Assembly: GCA_035546295.1 (NCBI GenBank)
Contig: DATKBT010000076.1
Span: 1-64,000, forward strand
Direction of reading: 5' to 3'
Length of the DNA: 64,000 nt
Source of the DNA: DATKBT01 sp035546295
GTDB taxonomy: Bacteria; Acidobacteriota; Thermoanaerobaculia; Multivoradales; Multivoraceae
Below are positions 16,610-30,747 of this stretch, piece after piece. The notes below the pieces were generated by a model. It was not told where the DNA came from. It saw only the letters and a program-made list of their open reading frames with translations, and did not search any database. How positions within the stretch are numbered: position 1 is the first letter of the stretch; every line of letters begins with the position of its first letter. A program made the translations under genes and the position numbers.

Positions 16610-17809
16610 ATGACGCCACGATCCCGCCCGCATCTCCCCATCCGCCCGTCTGCGCGAATCGACAGAGCCTCGCTTCGTCGAGTCCCGCTTCTCCTCGTCC
16701 CCTTTCTCCTCCTCCTCCCGACGCTCCTGGCGGCGAGCACCGCCCTCGCCGAGCCGGTCGAGGTTCCCTTCGATTCGCCTCGCTGGACGATCACAGGCGA
16801 AGGCTGGCGGGTCGAGGAGCACCTCGGGCGTCAGAGCCTCTTCCTGCCCCAGGGCATGGCCTGGCTCGACGACGTCGAGATCCTCGACGGCGCGATCGAG
16901 TTCGACGTCGCGTTCACGCCTCAGCGCGGCTTCTGCGGCGGCCTCTTCCGTCTCCAGGACCGCGGCGACTACGAGCACTTCTACCTGCGACCCCACCAGT
17001 CCGGCATGCCCGACGCCAATCAGTACACGCCGGTCTTCGACGGCGTCTCGGGCTGGCAGCTCTACCACGGCGAAGGCTACGCAGCGCCGACCAGCTACCC
17101 GTACGATCAATGGATCCACGTGCGCATCGTGTTCGACGGGAATCGCGCCGAGGTGTTCATCGACAGCGACGAGCCGGTGCTGTTCGTCGACGAGCTCAAG
17201 CGCGAGCCGCGCGCCGGCGGGGTCGGCATCGACAACAGCCTCTCTGAGGCGCACTTCTCGCGGTTCCGCTACGAGCGCATCGACCGACCGGAGCTCCGCG
17301 AGATCGCGCCTCCGGATCGTCCCGCGCCCAACGGCGCCGTCATGGGCTGGGAGGTGTCGAGCCCCTTCGAGGAGGAGCGTCTCGAGGGACGCAGCGATCT
17401 CCCCGGCGACCTCCCGGCGTCGCTCGAGTGGTCGACCCTCGCGGCCGAGCCGACCGGGATCACCAACCTGGCGCGGCTGACCGGCACGCGGCCGGGCGCG
17501 AACACCGTGATCGCGCGCATCCGCGTGCGCGCCGCCCGAGGCGTCACGCTGCCGGTGCGCTTCGGCTACAGCGACCGCGTCCGCATCTACCTCGACGGTC
17601 GAGGGCTCTACTCCGGCGACAACGGCTACCAGTCGCGCGATTACCGCTACCTGGGCACCATCGGCCTGTTCGACGTCGTCTGGCTGCGGCTCGAGCCGGG
17701 TGAGCACGAGTTGGCGTTCGCGGTCAGCGAATCGTTCGGCGGCTGGGGCATCCTGGCCGCACTGCCCACCGCAGCGGCCGGCGAGGTCGAGATCCTGCCG
17801 CCGCAGTAG
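16610..17809 (+). CDS. Secreted beta-sandwich (LamG/DUF1080-like) protein
   Basis: A 399-residue exported protein. It has a signal peptide (about 20-47, a long Leu/Pro-rich core ending in STALA). A concanavalin-A-like/LamG-type jelly roll follows at about 55-230 (GMAWLDDVEILDGAIEFDVAF, then a QWIHVRIVFDGNRAEVFID pattern typical of this fold), and a second beta domain lies at about 280-399 (YSDRVRIYLDGRGLYSGDNGY). This combination resembles secreted sugar-binding or glycan-active accessory proteins, and no catalytic pair could be assigned. The ATG at 16610 gives a proper signal sequence. It converges with the kinase gene. Confidence 0.8.
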   Translation: MTPRSRPHLPIRPSARIDRASLRRVPLLLVPFLLLLPTLLAASTALAEPVEVPFDSPRWTITGEGWRVEEHLGRQSLFLPQGMAWLDDVEILDGAIEFDVAFTPQRGFCGGLFRLQDRGDYEHFYLRPHQSGMPDANQYTPVFDGVSGWQLYHGEGYAAPTSYPYDQWIHVRIVFDGNRAEVFIDSDEPVLFVDELKREPRAGGVGIDNSLSEAHFSRFRYERIDRPELREIAPPDRPAPNGAVMGWEVSSPFEEERLEGRSDLPGDLPASLEWSTLAAEPTGITNLARLTGTRPGANTVIARIRVRAARGVTLPVRFGYSDRVRIYLDGRGLYSGDNGYQSRDYRYLGTIGLFDVVWLRLEPGEHELAFAVSESFGGWGILAALPTAAAGEVEILPPQ

Positions 17810-17858
17810 CCAGGGCGTGCGCTCCTCCTTGCGGGCGAGATTCTTGCGGCCAAGGGGC

Positions 17859-21509
<3,651 letters not shown>

Positions 21510-21991
21510 GGCGTTGGCCGTCGACTCCTCCGCAGACGTCCCGTTCTGGTCGGCGCCTCCGCCGACGCGGATCCCCGAGTCCCCGGATCTTACCGGCCGA
21601 CGAACGGCGAGCTCGACCCCTGCCAGCCCGTTTGCCAGAAGCCCGAGGCCGAGCGTTCCCCATCGATCGATCGCGCCTCGCTCGGTCGTCGGCCTGGCCA
21701 GAGTCCCCCGCCACGAGGCCTTCCGAACCGGGAACCTGGGCCTCGTCTGCCAGCAGCCGGAGCGCGCGGCTTCGCCATCGCGCCGCACGGGCGGCTGCTC
21801 ATCGTCCGCGGCGCCCGCGAGGCCGGGGCCGGAGCGGCCGCATCCGCGTGGCGGTGGGCTGGACGAGCGAGCAGGCGCTCGATCCGGGCAGCCGCTGAGA
21901 GGACCGACGAGAGCGCGCGAGAGTGCGAAGGGCGGCTCGGGCCGCCCCCTCAATCTCGTGCCGGGCCGCGACGCTCGGGCGCCGCAGTGAG
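21510..21991. other. Spacer between rpoD and the kinase gene
   Basis: 482 bases with no credible gene. It holds a candidate rpoD terminator (21930-21947). A TAAGAT (minus strand, 21587-21592) could be a -10 box for the kinase gene about 80 bases downstream, but no good -35 accompanies it. Confidence 0.45.
21930..21947 (-). terminator. Candidate rpoD terminator
   Basis: GGGCGGC (21930-21936) pairs with GCCGCCC (21941-21947) around a TCGG tetraloop, about 45 bases past the rpoD stop on the minus strand. The tail is CTTCGC with few T residues, so intrinsic termination would be weak. Confidence 0.4.
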
Positions 21992-23719
<1,728 letters not shown>

Positions 23720-24649
23720 CGGACTCTCCCGTAACGAGAAGTGTCTGCGCGCGGCACGGCAGGCCGCCCGCTGGCGGGCTCTGGAGCTAGACGCTGGAAC
23801 CGAGGAGTTTCTTTCACGCGCCGAACGGCCCGCTGTCGCTCGGCCTCCGGTCGGCGTCTGGGGTCGAGCGCTACCGAAGGGATGGGCGTCATCGGTGGAT
23901 CCGAAGGGTCAGGCACTTCGAGCATGAACAGGCAAGGACTTGGCAAAGGGTCGTGCGGTTCTGGGCGAGGACCGCGCCGGTGGACGCGAACCGCGAGCGA
24001 ACTCTCCGTGGGAGACCAAGGCGACGGCACCGCCCCTCTCTGTCAAACGAGGAACGATGTCAAACGAGGAACGATCGATCTCACCGCCATGTGCAACTGC
24101 TCGCGGTGCGGCCCGATCGCGCCCGCTCTCGTCTGAACGCCCGCACCCAATCGCGTTCCGACGATCGACCCCCGCCGACACGACCCACTGGTCGCCGACG
24201 GCGATCTGCTCATGTCCTCGAGGCGCCTGCCTGGGCCGCTCGTCGCTCGCGAGCCCCGTACGACGGGGTGTGCGTCCTGCGGTGCCTTCGAGGTCATCAG
24301 GAGGGCGTCGCGTCCGACACCCTGACCCTACGAACCCGCTCCCGAGGCCGCCTATTCCGCTTCCAGCACGAGCAACCGGCCGGCCGGCCAGCCCGCTCCG
24401 CGATGATCTTAGCACGACTGGTTCCAGCTCCGGAAGACGGAGCCGGCAGGGGCTGACGTTCTCCCGGCTCCACCTCGAGCTGAGGAGCGCGCCAAGCGCG
24501 CGAGCCGAAGCGAGAGACGTTGAGGCGCGCTGAGCCTGCGATGCGGGCCCAGCCCAGCGCCTTCGGCGCGCGCGGGAACCGCCGTAGAACCGGATCCCGA
24601 GGACCCGGACAGCCTCCTCGCCTCGAAGATGCGACCAGCACGTTCAGAG
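23720..24649. other. 930-bp region without a recognised gene
   Basis: Upstream of rpoD and downstream of aidB, both on the minus strand. Open frames on either strand are arginine/proline-rich and unlike real proteins. The only clear structure is a 17-bp tandem duplication (24041-24074). It presumably contains the rpoD promoter, which I could not identify by eye. Confidence 0.55.
24041..24074. repeat. 17-bp direct tandem duplication
   Basis: Two exact, adjacent copies of TGTCAAACGAGGAACGA (24041-24057, 24058-24074) in otherwise featureless, locally A-richer sequence upstream of rpoD. Confidence 0.85.
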
Positions 24650-26311
24650 CTAGGCCGGCAAGGCGCGCTCGAGGATCGCTTCGAGATCGCTGCCCTCCGG
24701 CAACGTCCCGAACAAGCGTCCTCCCTCCCCCAGCCGCGCCGCGCAGAAGGCATCGGCGATCGCCGCCGGGGCGAAGCGCACCAGGAGCGACGCCTGCAGC
24801 GCCAACGCCATCCTCTCCACCAGACGCCTCGCCCCCGCCTCGAGGTCGCCGGGGGCCTCGAGCTCCCGCCGCAGCCCGTCGACCTCCCGGTCCAGCCGGG
24901 AGTCGCTCCCGCCCGCGCGTTCGAGCTCGGCGAGCAGAGCCTCTCCGGTCTCCGGCTCGCGCGCGAGCGCCCGCAGCACGTCGAGGCAGACGACGTTGCC
25001 CGAGCCCTCCCAGATGGCGTTGACGGGCGCCTCCCGGTAGAGCCGCGCGAGGTTCGCCTCCTCGACGTAGCCGTTGCCGCCGAGGCACTCCATCGCCTCG
25101 CCGATCATCTGCGGCGCGCGCTTGCACACCCAGTACTTGCCCACCGCGGTGGCCAGCCGTGCGAACGCGCGCTCCTCACCGGCGCTGGCGGTCTCGCCCG
25201 CGCCGGCGTCGAAGGCCTGAGCGAGCCGCAGCATCAGAGCGGTCGCGGCCTCCGACTCGAGCGCCAGGTCGGCGAGGACTCGCCGCATCAACGGCTGCTC
25301 GACCAGCCGCCGCCCGAACGCTGCACGGTGGCGCGCATGGTGCATCGCCTGCAGGAGCGCCTGGCGCATCAGCCCGGTGCTGCCGCTCACGCAGTCGAGA
25401 CGGGTGTGGTGGACCATCTGAACGATCGTGGGAATGCCCCGATCCTCGGGACCCACCCGGCGGGCCCAGGCCCCGCGGTACTCGATCTCGCTCGACGCGT
25501 TCGAGCGGTTGCCGAGCTTGTCCTTGAGCCGCTCGAGGTGCAGCGCGTTGCGGCTGCCGTCGGGACGCCGGCGCGGCACCAGAAAACAGGTCGGCGGTGC
25601 CCCCTCCCGCGTCTTCGCCAGAGTCAGGAAGGCGTCGGACATCGGCGCCGAGCAGAACCACTTGTGGCCCATCAGCTCGTACTCGTCTCCGCCGATCTTG
25701 CGCGCCCGCGTGGTATTGGCGCGCACGTCGCTGCCCCCCTGCTTCTCGGTCATCGCCATGCCCACGGTCGCCGAGCGCTTGTCGGCGGCCGGCAGCGGGC
25801 GGGGGTCGTACTCGGTCGAGTGCACGCGCGGCTCCCACTCGGCGGCGACCGGGGGCTCGGCGCGTAGCGTGGGCACGCACGCGTAGGTCATGCTGATCGG
25901 GCAGCCGTGCCCCGCCTCGACCTGCGAGAGGATCGAGTGCATGGCGCTGCGCGCCGCCTGAGCGCCCGAGCGCGGCTCGATCCAGGGGAGGGCGTGGACC
26001 GCGTGCGCCATCGAGAGCGACATCAGCTCGTGCCAGGCCGGATGGAACTCGACCTCGTCGATGCGGTGGCCGAACCGGTCGAAGGCGCGCAGCTCGGGCT
26101 CGTGCCGATTGGCCTCGCGCCCGAGACTCATGGCGCGTTGGGTCCCCATGTCCAACGCGTAGCCGCGCACCCGGCCCTCGGCCCAGGCGGCTCCGGCGCG
26201 CTCGAGCCCCTCGCGCAACGCCAGGTCGCACTCGAAGAGATCGAGGTCGCCGAGCGGCGGCGGCTGGTTGGTCACCTGGTGGGTCACCTCGCCGCTCGCG
26301 TCGGTGACCAT
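24650..26311 (-). CDS. aidB: AidB-family acyl-CoA dehydrogenase homologue
   Basis: A 553-residue homologue of E. coli AidB (541 residues), a flavoprotein of the acyl-CoA dehydrogenase superfamily that binds DNA and is induced by alkylation damage. Similarity runs from end to end: NQPPPLGDLDL, RFHPAWHELM-like, QVEAGHGCPISMTYA, MTEKQGGSDVRANTT, LKDKLGNRSNASSEIE, QPLMRRVLADLAL, EAMECLGGNGYVEE, and LYREAPVNAIWEGSGNVVCLDVLR. The AidB-type C-terminal four-helix domain is complete. I prefer the ATG at 26311, with GGGGAG upstream and matching the family N-terminus. An in-frame ATG at 26368 would add 19 residues. It diverges from a hybrid histidine kinase. Confidence 0.93.
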   Translation of the reverse strand: MVTDASGEVTHQVTNQPPPLGDLDLFECDLALREGLERAGAAWAEGRVRGYALDMGTQRAMSLGREANRHEPELRAFDRFGHRIDEVEFHPAWHELMSLSMAHAVHALPWIEPRSGAQAARSAMHSILSQVEAGHGCPISMTYACVPTLRAEPPVAAEWEPRVHSTEYDPRPLPAADKRSATVGMAMTEKQGGSDVRANTTRARKIGGDEYELMGHKWFCSAPMSDAFLTLAKTREGAPPTCFLVPRRRPDGSRNALHLERLKDKLGNRSNASSEIEYRGAWARRVGPEDRGIPTIVQMVHHTRLDCVSGSTGLMRQALLQAMHHARHRAAFGRRLVEQPLMRRVLADLALESEAATALMLRLAQAFDAGAGETASAGEERAFARLATAVGKYWVCKRAPQMIGEAMECLGGNGYVEEANLARLYREAPVNAIWEGSGNVVCLDVLRALAREPETGEALLAELERAGGSDSRLDREVDGLRRELEAPGDLEAGARRLVERMALALQASLLVRFAPAAIADAFCAARLGEGGRLFGTLPEGSDLEAILERALPA

Positions 26312-26546
26312 CGCCGCACGTGCTCCCCGCTCGCTTCGCGAGCCGAGCTCGCTGTCGACGCGCACCATGTGGAGGAGTCTAGCCCGGACGACTCACGAGG
26401 ATCGTCGCGAGGGCGCGCCATCGCACTCCTGGCCATGCACGACGGGTTCCGGCCGGGACGACGACAGGGCGGCGCCGAAGCGATAGAATCTCCCGATTCC
26501 GTCGACCTGCGAAGCTGACCGAGCCTCGGAAGAGATCTCGAACGCC

Positions 26547-28139
26547 ATGACGTCCAGGGAGGACCTCGAGCGGGAGCTCGCCGAAACACGCGAGCACGTT
26601 CGGACGCTGCGACGGGCCCTGGCCCGGCGGGGGGATCCGCCCGACACCGAGCTGCGGGGCGGGGTCTCGGTGGGACTCTCCGAGCGAGAGGCCCTGCTCG
26701 CCGACGCCGAGCGCATCGCCCACCTCGGGAGCTGGGTCTGGAACGTCGGTCCCGACACCGTGTTCTGGTCCAACGAGCTGTTCAGGATCCTGGGCTACCA
26801 CCCGGACCGCGACGAGGCTTCGAGCCAGGCGTTCTTCGCTCGCGTGCACCCCGATGACCTCGAGCGAGTCACCGAGACCGCGCAGCGCGGGGTCGAAACG
26901 GGCATCGCCGAACGGATCCACTACCGCGTCCTGCACCCCGACGGCAGCATCCGACACGTGCAGATGGACGGCGCCATGATCTTCGACCACGACGGCTCGT
27001 TGCGCCGGGCCGTCGGCACCGTCCTCGACGTCACCGAGCAGGTGCGCCTGCAACAGCGTCTCGCCAGCGCCGAGAAGCTGGAGGCGATCGGACGGCTCGC
27101 CGGCGGCGTTGCGCACGATCTCAACAACCTGATGATGGTGGTGTCGGCGATCAGCTCTCAGCTCGAGCGCGAGGCTCCCGCCGCGGCCGGCGAGCTCCAG
27201 CACGCAGTCGAGGCGGCGAGCCTCCTCACCCAGCGGCTGCTCTCGGTGAGCGGGCGCGCTCAGCTCGAGCCGCAGCCGATGGCCTGCAACGACCTGGTCG
27301 CCGAAGCGCTCGAGAAGATGGTCGTCCTGCTCGGCGATCGGGTGGCGCTGGTGGATGACCTGCAGGCGGAATCGGCCGAGCTCGAGGTCGACTCCCATCA
27401 GATGGAGCTGGCGTTGCTGAACCTCCTGATCAACGCGCGAGACGCGGTGACGGACGGCGGCACCATCGTCGTGCGGACGCGGCTCCTGGACCAAGACGAG
27501 GTCGAGATCGGCATCGAAGACGACGGCGCGGGAATGAGCGCCGACGTCGAGGCTCGGGCGTTCGAACCGTTCTTCACCACCAAAGGAGAGGGGCGCGGAA
27601 CCGGACTCGGGCTGGCCCTGGCGCGCGGCACCGTCGAGCGGCACGGCGGCGCGATCACCCTCGACACGCGACCGGGGTGCGGGACCCGGATCACGATCCG
27701 GTTGCCTTGCCGGCGGTTGGCGAAGTGCGAGGGTGCGAAGTCTGTTCGGGAACAGGAGTCCGCCGCGCGGCTGCGGGTCCTGATCGTGGACGACGAGCCG
27801 TTGGTCCGCGGCGCGCTCCGCCGGCTGCTCGAGGCCGAAGGGCATTCGGTCGAGGAGGCCTCCTGCCCATCGGAGTGCCTGGCGCTCGCCGCGCACCACT
27901 CGCGGTCTCTCGACCTCCTGGTCTGCGACCTGGTGATGCCCGAGATGCTCGGACCGGCTCTGGTCGCCGAGCTCCGCGAGCGGCGCACCTGCCCCGGCCG
28001 CGTCCTCTTCGTCACCGGCTACGGCTCGTCCGCCGAGTCGATGCTGCAGCCGGGCGACGTCGTCCTGGCCAAGCCGTTCCGGCCTCAGGACCTGCGCTCC
28101 GCGATCGTGGAGACGACGGCGGCGGCGCGGGAGCGATAG
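26547..28139 (+). CDS. PAS hybrid histidine kinase with receiver domain
   Basis: A 530-residue cytoplasmic sensor. It has an N-terminal coiled segment (1-30), a PAS fold (about 55-165, LGSWVWNVGPDTVFWSNELF, HPDDLERV, VLHPDGSIRHV), and a HisKA-type dimerisation helix with GRLAGGVAHDLNN (phospho-acceptor H190). The ATPase domain (about 285-385) has NLLINARDAV, EDDGAGM and GTGLGLA. The C-terminal receiver (about 410-525) has the phospho-acceptor D461 (CDLVMPEM) and K509 (LAKPF). No membrane segment is present. The layout suggests phosphotransfer from H190 to D461 within the protein, and no output regulator gene is adjacent. TAGAAT at 26484-26489 could be its -10 box. Confidence 0.93.
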   Translation: MTSREDLERELAETREHVRTLRRALARRGDPPDTELRGGVSVGLSEREALLADAERIAHLGSWVWNVGPDTVFWSNELFRILGYHPDRDEASSQAFFARVHPDDLERVTETAQRGVETGIAERIHYRVLHPDGSIRHVQMDGAMIFDHDGSLRRAVGTVLDVTEQVRLQQRLASAEKLEAIGRLAGGVAHDLNNLMMVVSAISSQLEREAPAAAGELQHAVEAASLLTQRLLSVSGRAQLEPQPMACNDLVAEALEKMVVLLGDRVALVDDLQAESAELEVDSHQMELALLNLLINARDAVTDGGTIVVRTRLLDQDEVEIGIEDDGAGMSADVEARAFEPFFTTKGEGRGTGLGLALARGTVERHGGAITLDTRPGCGTRITIRLPCRRLAKCEGAKSVREQESAARLRVLIVDDEPLVRGALRRLLEAEGHSVEEASCPSECLALAAHHSRSLDLLVCDLVMPEMLGPALVAELRERRTCPGRVLFVTGYGSSAESMLQPGDVVLAKPFRPQDLRSAIVETTAAARER

Positions 28140-28515
28140 CGTCGCGCGTCGCGCGTCGCCCGCCGGCCCCGCTCGGTTCCGCATCTCGGCCGCCCCGGCT
28201 CGTGGTCGATCCACGCTGGCAGGCGTCGAGCGCGTGGAACCGGCGCGAGCTCCACGGCGGCCCGAACCCTCGCGGCGGTTCGGATCGTGCCTGCACCGTC
28301 GCCACGTCGACGAATGGCGGCCGTCTCGACCAGCTCACCCGACCCTCCGCCCTGATCCCGAACCACCGGCCAGCCGCGGTGCGCGGACGATTCGGGCCCC
28401 GCTGTTGCGATCTACACGACTCGCGTAGGCTCCTCTCGACGACGCAGTGGGTATCGTTCTCGACGGATCGTGCTTCACGGAAATCCTCACAGACGCGACC
28501 CTAAGGGGCATCGAA
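28140..28515. other. Spacer with no gene seen
   Basis: 376 bases between the histidine kinase and the YbjN-like gene. It starts with a short GCGTCGCGC direct repeat just after the kinase stop. No gene, terminator with T-tail or other clear signal was found. Confidence 0.45.
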
Positions 28516-29043
28516 ATGCCGACCGACCTCCGCAGGGCCTTCGCCTCGACGTCCGCCGGCTCGCGACGCGGCCTCCTCGCCGTCTCGATCGCCCTGCTGC
28601 CGATCTCTCCAGCCGCCGCACAGACTGCGCAGGAGCCTCGGGACGCAGGGCGGCCCGCCCAGCTCCTCGCGGTCCGAGACCACCTCGAGTCGCTCGGCTA
28701 CGACGCGTCCTTCGACCGGGACGGCGACGTCGCCGCCGAGCACGAGGAGCACTGGAACTCCTACGTCAAGGAGTACCGTGGCGGGCTTCTGATGCTCGCG
28801 CTGATCGACGTCGGGGCGACCGAGGACCGGATGAGCGCGTGTCACCGTTGGGCCAACGCGCTGAACTCCGAAGCGCGGCTGGCGCGTTTCTACTTCAACG
28901 ACAGACGATCTCTCGTGCTCGAGGCCTGGCTGGGGGGCGAGTACGAGAAGAGCGCCTTCGGCACGTTCGTCGAGGCGTGGCAGGAGGACGGCGCCCTCGT
29001 CGGGCTCTCGCACGAAGCGGCGGATGGCTGTCGCGGGGACTGA
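28516..29043 (+). CDS. Exported YbjN-like protein
   Basis: A 175-residue protein with a signal peptide (about 1-36, RRGLLAVSIALLPISPAAA, cleavage before QTAQ) and a single domain resembling YbjN/type III chaperone-fold proteins. The family pattern is LESLGYDASFDRDGDV, LLMLALIDVGA, HRWANALNSEARLARFYFNDRRSLVLEAWL. These alpha-beta domains usually bind partner proteins, and E. coli YbjN is a poorly understood stress-related protein. The ATG at 28516 has AGGGG upstream. It is followed after 58 bases by a membrane protein and a GDSL hydrolase on the same strand. Confidence 0.75.
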   Translation: MPTDLRRAFASTSAGSRRGLLAVSIALLPISPAAAQTAQEPRDAGRPAQLLAVRDHLESLGYDASFDRDGDVAAEHEEHWNSYVKEYRGGLLMLALIDVGATEDRMSACHRWANALNSEARLARFYFNDRRSLVLEAWLGGEYEKSAFGTFVEAWQEDGALVGLSHEAADGCRGD

Positions 29044-29101
29044 GGCGGCGGCTGCCCGAGAGCGAGAGCGAAAGAGAGACCGAGAGAGACGAGCGAGCAA
29101 G

Positions 29102-29878
29102 ATGAGCGAGAGCGACGACGATCCTCGCCCCGAGCCCGCCGCCGGGCCCTACACCGACGAGGAGATCGACCGCGAGTTCCTGCGCACCCAGAGGTCGGAC
29201 GCGCTGCACGTCATCACCCGGCTGGCGATGCTGACGCTGGTCTTCTGGTTCATGGGGCGCGGAATCCTGGTCCACGATCTGAGCGCCGGGTTCCTGCTGC
29301 TGCCCCTCGCGTTGGAGCTGCTGCTGGTCATGTGGGTCGGCCTCCTGCTGAGCCGGCTGGTGGTCGACTGCGAGCTCTTCGCCGCGACCGCGAAACCGGG
29401 TCTGGTCGTGTTCTGGACGGTGCTGATGTTCGCGATCATCTCCATCGTCCTGGCCGTGGACTCTGGCACCTTCAGCCTGGCCAGGATCGGACCGGGCTGG
29501 CTCTCCGGCTGGCGGACCGTGTTGGAGACCGGGCTGATCTGGGCCCTGGTCGTGGAGGTGTTGGGGCTGGTGCTCGCGACCGTGCCCGAGGTCCGGCGCT
29601 GGCGTCGGGTCGGCGGACCGTTCGTCTGGACCTCCGTCTTCGATGTCGGCGTTCGCTTCGCCGTCGTGCTCCTGATCGGCTTCGTCGCGTTCTTCCTGAT
29701 GGTGATCCTGGCCGACGGACCCGGCGAATGGCTGCTCGACGAGCCCCGGCGCACTGCCTGGTTCGTCTGGGGCTTCCTGCTGTGCGTCGAGCTCGGCGGG
29801 CTTGTCCTCGGCGTCAAGATGCACCAGGACCTCAAGCGAAAGGCGCTGGAGCCCGCCCAAGCTCCGGCCGCCGCCTGA
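29102..29878 (+). CDS. Polytopic membrane protein of unknown function
   Basis: A 258-residue inner-membrane protein with a short acidic cytoplasmic N-terminus (1-30) and about six hydrophobic helices (around 38-60, 65-95, 105-125, 145-165, 190-215, 225-245). I do not recognise the family. The strong point is coupling: its TGA (29876-29878) overlaps the ATG of the GDSL hydrolase (TGATG). The two gene products are therefore probably made together at the membrane. Confidence 0.72.
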   Translation: MSESDDDPRPEPAAGPYTDEEIDREFLRTQRSDALHVITRLAMLTLVFWFMGRGILVHDLSAGFLLLPLALELLLVMWVGLLLSRLVVDCELFAATAKPGLVVFWTVLMFAIISIVLAVDSGTFSLARIGPGWLSGWRTVLETGLIWALVVEVLGLVLATVPEVRRWRRVGGPFVWTSVFDVGVRFAVVLLIGFVAFFLMVILADGPGEWLLDEPRRTAWFVWGFLLCVELGGLVLGVKMHQDLKRKALEPAQAPAAA

Positions 29879-30681
29879 TGACGATGCCGGGAGCCACTCG
29901 ATCCGACGTTGAGCGAGGCGTCAGGACGCCCGCCTTCGTCGTCGGCATCCTGGTTCCTCTGGCCGCGGCCGCCGCGCTCGCCGGGCAGCCGGACGCCCCC
30001 CGCCGCTCGACCGGCGCCGTTCCGGCGCTCACCCCGGAGGTCCAGACCGCCGAGTGGGCCCAGAGCTGGTGGATGCGACGGCACGAGCAGAAGCTGGCGG
30101 ATCTCGCGGCCAGGGCGGAGGTCGAGCTCGTGATGATCGGCGACTCGATCGTCCACGGCTGGGAGGAGGCCGGGCAAGACGTCTGGGAGCAGTACTACGG
30201 CGACCGCAAGGCCTTCAATCTCGGCTTCGCCGGGGACCGTACCGAGCAGGTCCTCTGGCGGCTCGCGAATGGCGCCGTCGGCGGCATCCAGCCGAAGCTG
30301 ATCGTCCTCATGATCGGCACCAACAACACGGGGCATCGCCAGGATCCTCCGGCACAAACGGCAGCCGGGATCCGCTCGATCCTCGACGACCTGCAACGAC
30401 GCCTGCCGTCGGCCCGGATCCTGCTGCTCGCGATCTTCCCGCGAGAGGCGAACGCCAGCCAGGAGCTGCGCAGGCTCAACGACGAGGTGAACCGGGAGAT
30501 CGCGCGCTACGAGGACGGCGAGAGGATCTTCTTCCTGGACCTGAACGACGCCTTCCTGGACGCCGACGGCACGCTCTCGGAGGAGATCATGCCCGACCTG
30601 CTGCACCCCAACGAACGGGGTTATCGGCTCTGGGCGGAGGCAATGGAGCCGACGATCCAGCGTCTGCTCGGCGAACGCTAG
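29878..30681 (+). CDS. SGNH/GDSL-family esterase
   Basis: A 267-residue exported SGNH hydrolase resembling the platelet-activating-factor acetylhydrolase gamma-subunit type. All four catalytic blocks are present: IGDS with S90, the oxyanion glycine in NLGFAGDRTEQVLWRL (G119), GTNN (147-150), and DLLHPNERGY with D240 and H243. The N-terminal hydrophobic stretch (about 19-36) acts as a signal or anchor, so it probably works in the periplasm on esters or acylated glycans. The start overlaps the stop of the membrane protein. Confidence 0.88.
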   Translation: MTMPGATRSDVERGVRTPAFVVGILVPLAAAAALAGQPDAPRRSTGAVPALTPEVQTAEWAQSWWMRRHEQKLADLAARAEVELVMIGDSIVHGWEEAGQDVWEQYYGDRKAFNLGFAGDRTEQVLWRLANGAVGGIQPKLIVLMIGTNNTGHRQDPPAQTAAGIRSILDDLQRRLPSARILLLAIFPREANASQELRRLNDEVNREIARYEDGERIFFLDLNDAFLDADGTLSEEIMPDLLHPNERGYRLWAEAMEPTIQRLLGER

Positions 30682-30747
30682 GCTTCCACGGAATCGGGTG
30701 CGGCTGGTCCAGGTGGTCGCGAACCTCCGCGGCGCGCCGGAGCGGCT

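Noticed and set aside
23720..24649. dnaG or a small gene upstream of rpoD
   Set aside because: No primase motifs and no frame with natural composition. All candidate frames are Arg/Pro-rich.
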